A DNA stretch of 16,156 nucleotides, from positions 1-16,156 of the forward strand of contig JAGAAA010000037.1 in the NCBI GenBank assembly GCA_017615495.1, read 5' to 3'. Both the position numbers and the translations under genes were made by a program. Below, in pieces: positions 14,465-16,156 of the stretch. The stretch comes from Clostridia bacterium (lineage in GTDB: Bacteria > Bacillota > Clostridia > Christensenellales > CAG-1252). Below the pieces are notes generated by a model. The model had not been told where the DNA came from. It did not search any database and worked only from the letters and a program-made list of their open reading frames with translations. Every line of letters starts with the position of its first letter. Positions within the stretch are counted from its first letter, which is position 1.

Positions 14465-16049
14465 AGCCCTGTTCCGTAAACAATTTTCGGAGGTGTTTTC
14501 ACAGTTTTCACGCAACAGAAACGGCGCGCAAAGCACCCCGAAAAGAGGTTTGATCATCTTTTTGGTGATCTTTGGCATCCTGTACTTATCGTTGGGCTTT
14601 TCATTCTTTATGATGTCCAAGGAGATGCTTGCGGGCTTTACCGAAAAAACCTTCCCCCTCTTTTATATGACCATCGGGATGATCGCCACGGCGGTGGGGC
14701 TTCTCGGCAGCGTGTTCAACGCCTATTCAACCATCTACGAGGCAAAGGATACCGAGATGCTTCTCTCCCTGCCCATCCAACCCCGCCGCATCGTGTTTGT
14801 GCGCGTCACAACGCTGTACGTAATGACGCTTTTGTACGCCGGCGCGGTTTTGTTGCCTGCGGCGCTTGCCTTTTTGATCTACGGGCACCCCACGGTACTT
14901 GGCGGCATCAACGCGATATTCCTCTTTTTGCCTCTGACTCTTTTTGTGGAAGCCTTGACCTTGGGCATCGCCTTCATCGTGGCGGCGATCGCAAGAAAGG
15001 TGAAGAACAAAAAGACGGTGGTCATGGTCTTTTCCATACTGATCACCCTGCTGTTTTACGTCATCTACTTCAAGGCGCAAAACGCCGTCACTTATCTGAC
15101 CTCGCTCGGGGAGATCCCCGCCGCCGCCCGCTACGGCTTGTTCTTCTACTACGCAATGGGACGCGCGGCGCAAGGCAGTCCCCTCGGGATGCTTGTGGCG
15201 ATGGCAACGGGCGTAGGCGCGTTTGCGCTTGCTTGCTTTTTGCTTTCAAAAAGCTTTATCAAATTTACCACCTCACAAAAGACCGCTTCCGCAAAGGGCA
15301 AAAAGGGCGTGGTCAAATCGGCAAGCCGCAACCTTGCCCTTTTGAAAAGAGAATGGAAGATTTTTTCCGGTAGTCCCAGCTACGTGATGAACTGCGGCTT
15401 CGGCTTGATCTTCCTTATCGCCGTACCCATCTTCCTGCTTGTTAAGATGGAGTCCATGCGTCAGCTTATCTTCTCGCTTGCCGAAATCTTTCCCAAAACC
15501 CACGGCGCGGCGATCGCGGCGTCCCTCATTATGATGACGGAAGGGATGACCTGCATCACCGCCCCCTCCATCTCCATCGAAGGCAAGCGCATTTACCTGC
15601 TCAGGTCCCTGCCCATCTCCCCGACGGAAGTGTTTAGGGCAAAGATCGGACTGCATATGGCGGTGGTGTTCCCCGGCACTTTGTTTGCATCCGTCGTGGT
15701 GGGCATCGTGACGCAAGCAAACGCCCTTTGTTGGATCATGCTGATCCTGGTGCCCGCGTTGCATACGATGTTCACGGCGTGCTTGGGGCTTTGCTTAAAC
15801 GTCAGCTTCCCCGTCCTTGACTGGAAGGACGAGATGGTCGCGGTCAAATCGGGCGTAAGCGTACTGGTATCGGTATTCGGTACGATGGTCGTGACGCTTG
15901 CCTTGGGCGGCTTGTACTTTGCGCTCGCCTCCTTTATGGCGGACGGCTTCTACCTGCTGATCCTCGGCGTGCTTTACGCAATAGGCGACTACGTGATGCT
16001 CAGTTGGCTCAAAAACACCGGCACGAGAAAGTTTGAAAAGTTGGGTTGA
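14457..16049 (+). CDS. ABC exporter permease, 12 membrane segments
   Basis: Membrane subunit of 530 residues, partner of the overlapping ATPase. About 12 hydrophobic segments are seen (approximately 31-53, 67-89, 116-141, 149-179, 187-205, 243-264, 312-329, 350-372, 399-419, 424-446, 465-488, 494-516). It fits a family of large putative ABC permeases (I recall PF16949, ABC_tran_2) with the hallmark YEAKDTEMLLSLPIQPRRI at residues 94-112. A matching motif, SIEGKRIYLLRSLPISPTEV, occurs at 373-392, so the protein is two fused permease-like halves joined by a basic linker (about 265-300, rich in K and S). One such protein could replace a permease dimer. The substrate is unknown. The gene ends just before a strong terminator. 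Confidence 0.85.
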   Translation: MIKALFRKQFSEVFSQFSRNRNGAQSTPKRGLIIFLVIFGILYLSLGFSFFMMSKEMLAGFTEKTFPLFYMTIGMIATAVGLLGSVFNAYSTIYEAKDTEMLLSLPIQPRRIVFVRVTTLYVMTLLYAGAVLLPAALAFLIYGHPTVLGGINAIFLFLPLTLFVEALTLGIAFIVAAIARKVKNKKTVVMVFSILITLLFYVIYFKAQNAVTYLTSLGEIPAAARYGLFFYYAMGRAAQGSPLGMLVAMATGVGAFALACFLLSKSFIKFTTSQKTASAKGKKGVVKSASRNLALLKREWKIFSGSPSYVMNCGFGLIFLIAVPIFLLVKMESMRQLIFSLAEIFPKTHGAAIAASLIMMTEGMTCITAPSISIEGKRIYLLRSLPISPTEVFRAKIGLHMAVVFPGTLFASVVVGIVTQANALCWIMLILVPALHTMFTACLGLCLNVSFPVLDWKDEMVAVKSGVSVLVSVFGTMVVTLALGGLYFALASFMADGFYLLILGVLYAIGDYVMLSWLKNTGTRKFEKLG

Positions 16050-16065
16050 CCCCATTAAAAAAGAG

Positions 16066-16099
16066 ATCCCGAAGCGCCTTGCTTCGGGATTTTTATTTT
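16066..16099. terminator. Bidirectional intrinsic terminator
   Basis: ATCCCGAAGC (16066-16075), loop GCCTT and GCTTCGGGAT (16081-16090) form a perfect 10-bp stem followed by TTTTATTTT on the plus strand. On the minus strand the same stem is followed by CTCTTTTTT (16065-16057). It therefore can end both the ABC exporter transcript and the convergent gene entering from the right edge. Confidence 0.93.
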
Positions 16100-16101
16100 G
16101 C

Positions 16102-16156
16102 TTATTTTTTTATCAGTTCTATTTTTTCTCGCTCGATCTTGCCGTCTTTTAACAGC
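16102..16156 (-). CDS. C-terminal end of a convergent gene, cut by window edge
   Basis: On the minus strand the last 17 codons of an open frame read LLKDGKIEREKIELIKK and end with TAA (16104-16102), 12 bases before the terminator stem. Position relative to a bidirectional terminator supports a real gene end. Too little is present to name the product. Confidence 0.5.
   Translation of the reverse strand, partial: LLKDGKIEREKIELIKK

Overview
The window reads as a piece of chromosome from a Gram-positive-type (clostridial/Firmicutes-like) bacterium of roughly balanced GC content. The reasons are RpoB sequence style, strong AGGAGG-type ribosome binding sites, a lipoprotein and a signal-anchored exoprotein with X2-like modules, CPBP-family membrane proteases, and a PF16949-type ABC exporter. 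An uncultured gut clostridial lineage would fit, but that is inference. I see no phage, insertion sequence, CRISPR array, rRNA or tRNA.

Layout, right to left on the minus strand: a divergent intergenic region (about 13314-13747) drives a seven-gene minus-strand cluster. The order is a 1245-residue surface protein with six C-terminal X2-like modules (13313-9576), a membrane-anchored protein with three YjbR-like repeats (9501-7894), a calcineurin-like phosphoesterase lipoprotein (7815-6508), mnmA (6515-5445), two paralogous CPBP intramembrane proteases (5439-4393 and 4396-3413) and tadA (3416-2949). The last five genes overlap or nearly touch, including two ATGA start/stop overlaps, so they are probably one translationally coupled operon. 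A terminator-like hairpin with a run of eight U closes it. Next comes a strong promoter and a structured leader of about 115 nt in front of rpoB, whose 3' part runs off the left edge of the window.

On the plus strand, a perfect-consensus sigma-70 promoter (TTGACA-17-TATAAT) drives a two-gene ABC exporter: an ATPase (13748-14464) overlapping a 12-segment permease (14457-16049). A strong bidirectional terminator follows, then the last 17 codons of a convergent gene at the right edge.

The most interesting points are these. Two enzymes that modify tRNA wobble position 34 (MnmA and TadA) bracket a tandem pair of CPBP proteases in one tight operon. A membrane protein is built of three in-tandem YjbR-like domains with a 152-codon period. 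A perfect 16-bp palindrome sits directly downstream of an extended -10 promoter ahead of the surface-protein gene. rpoB has its own promoter, with a leader whose predicted 5' end can pair with sequence just upstream of the Shine-Dalgarno.
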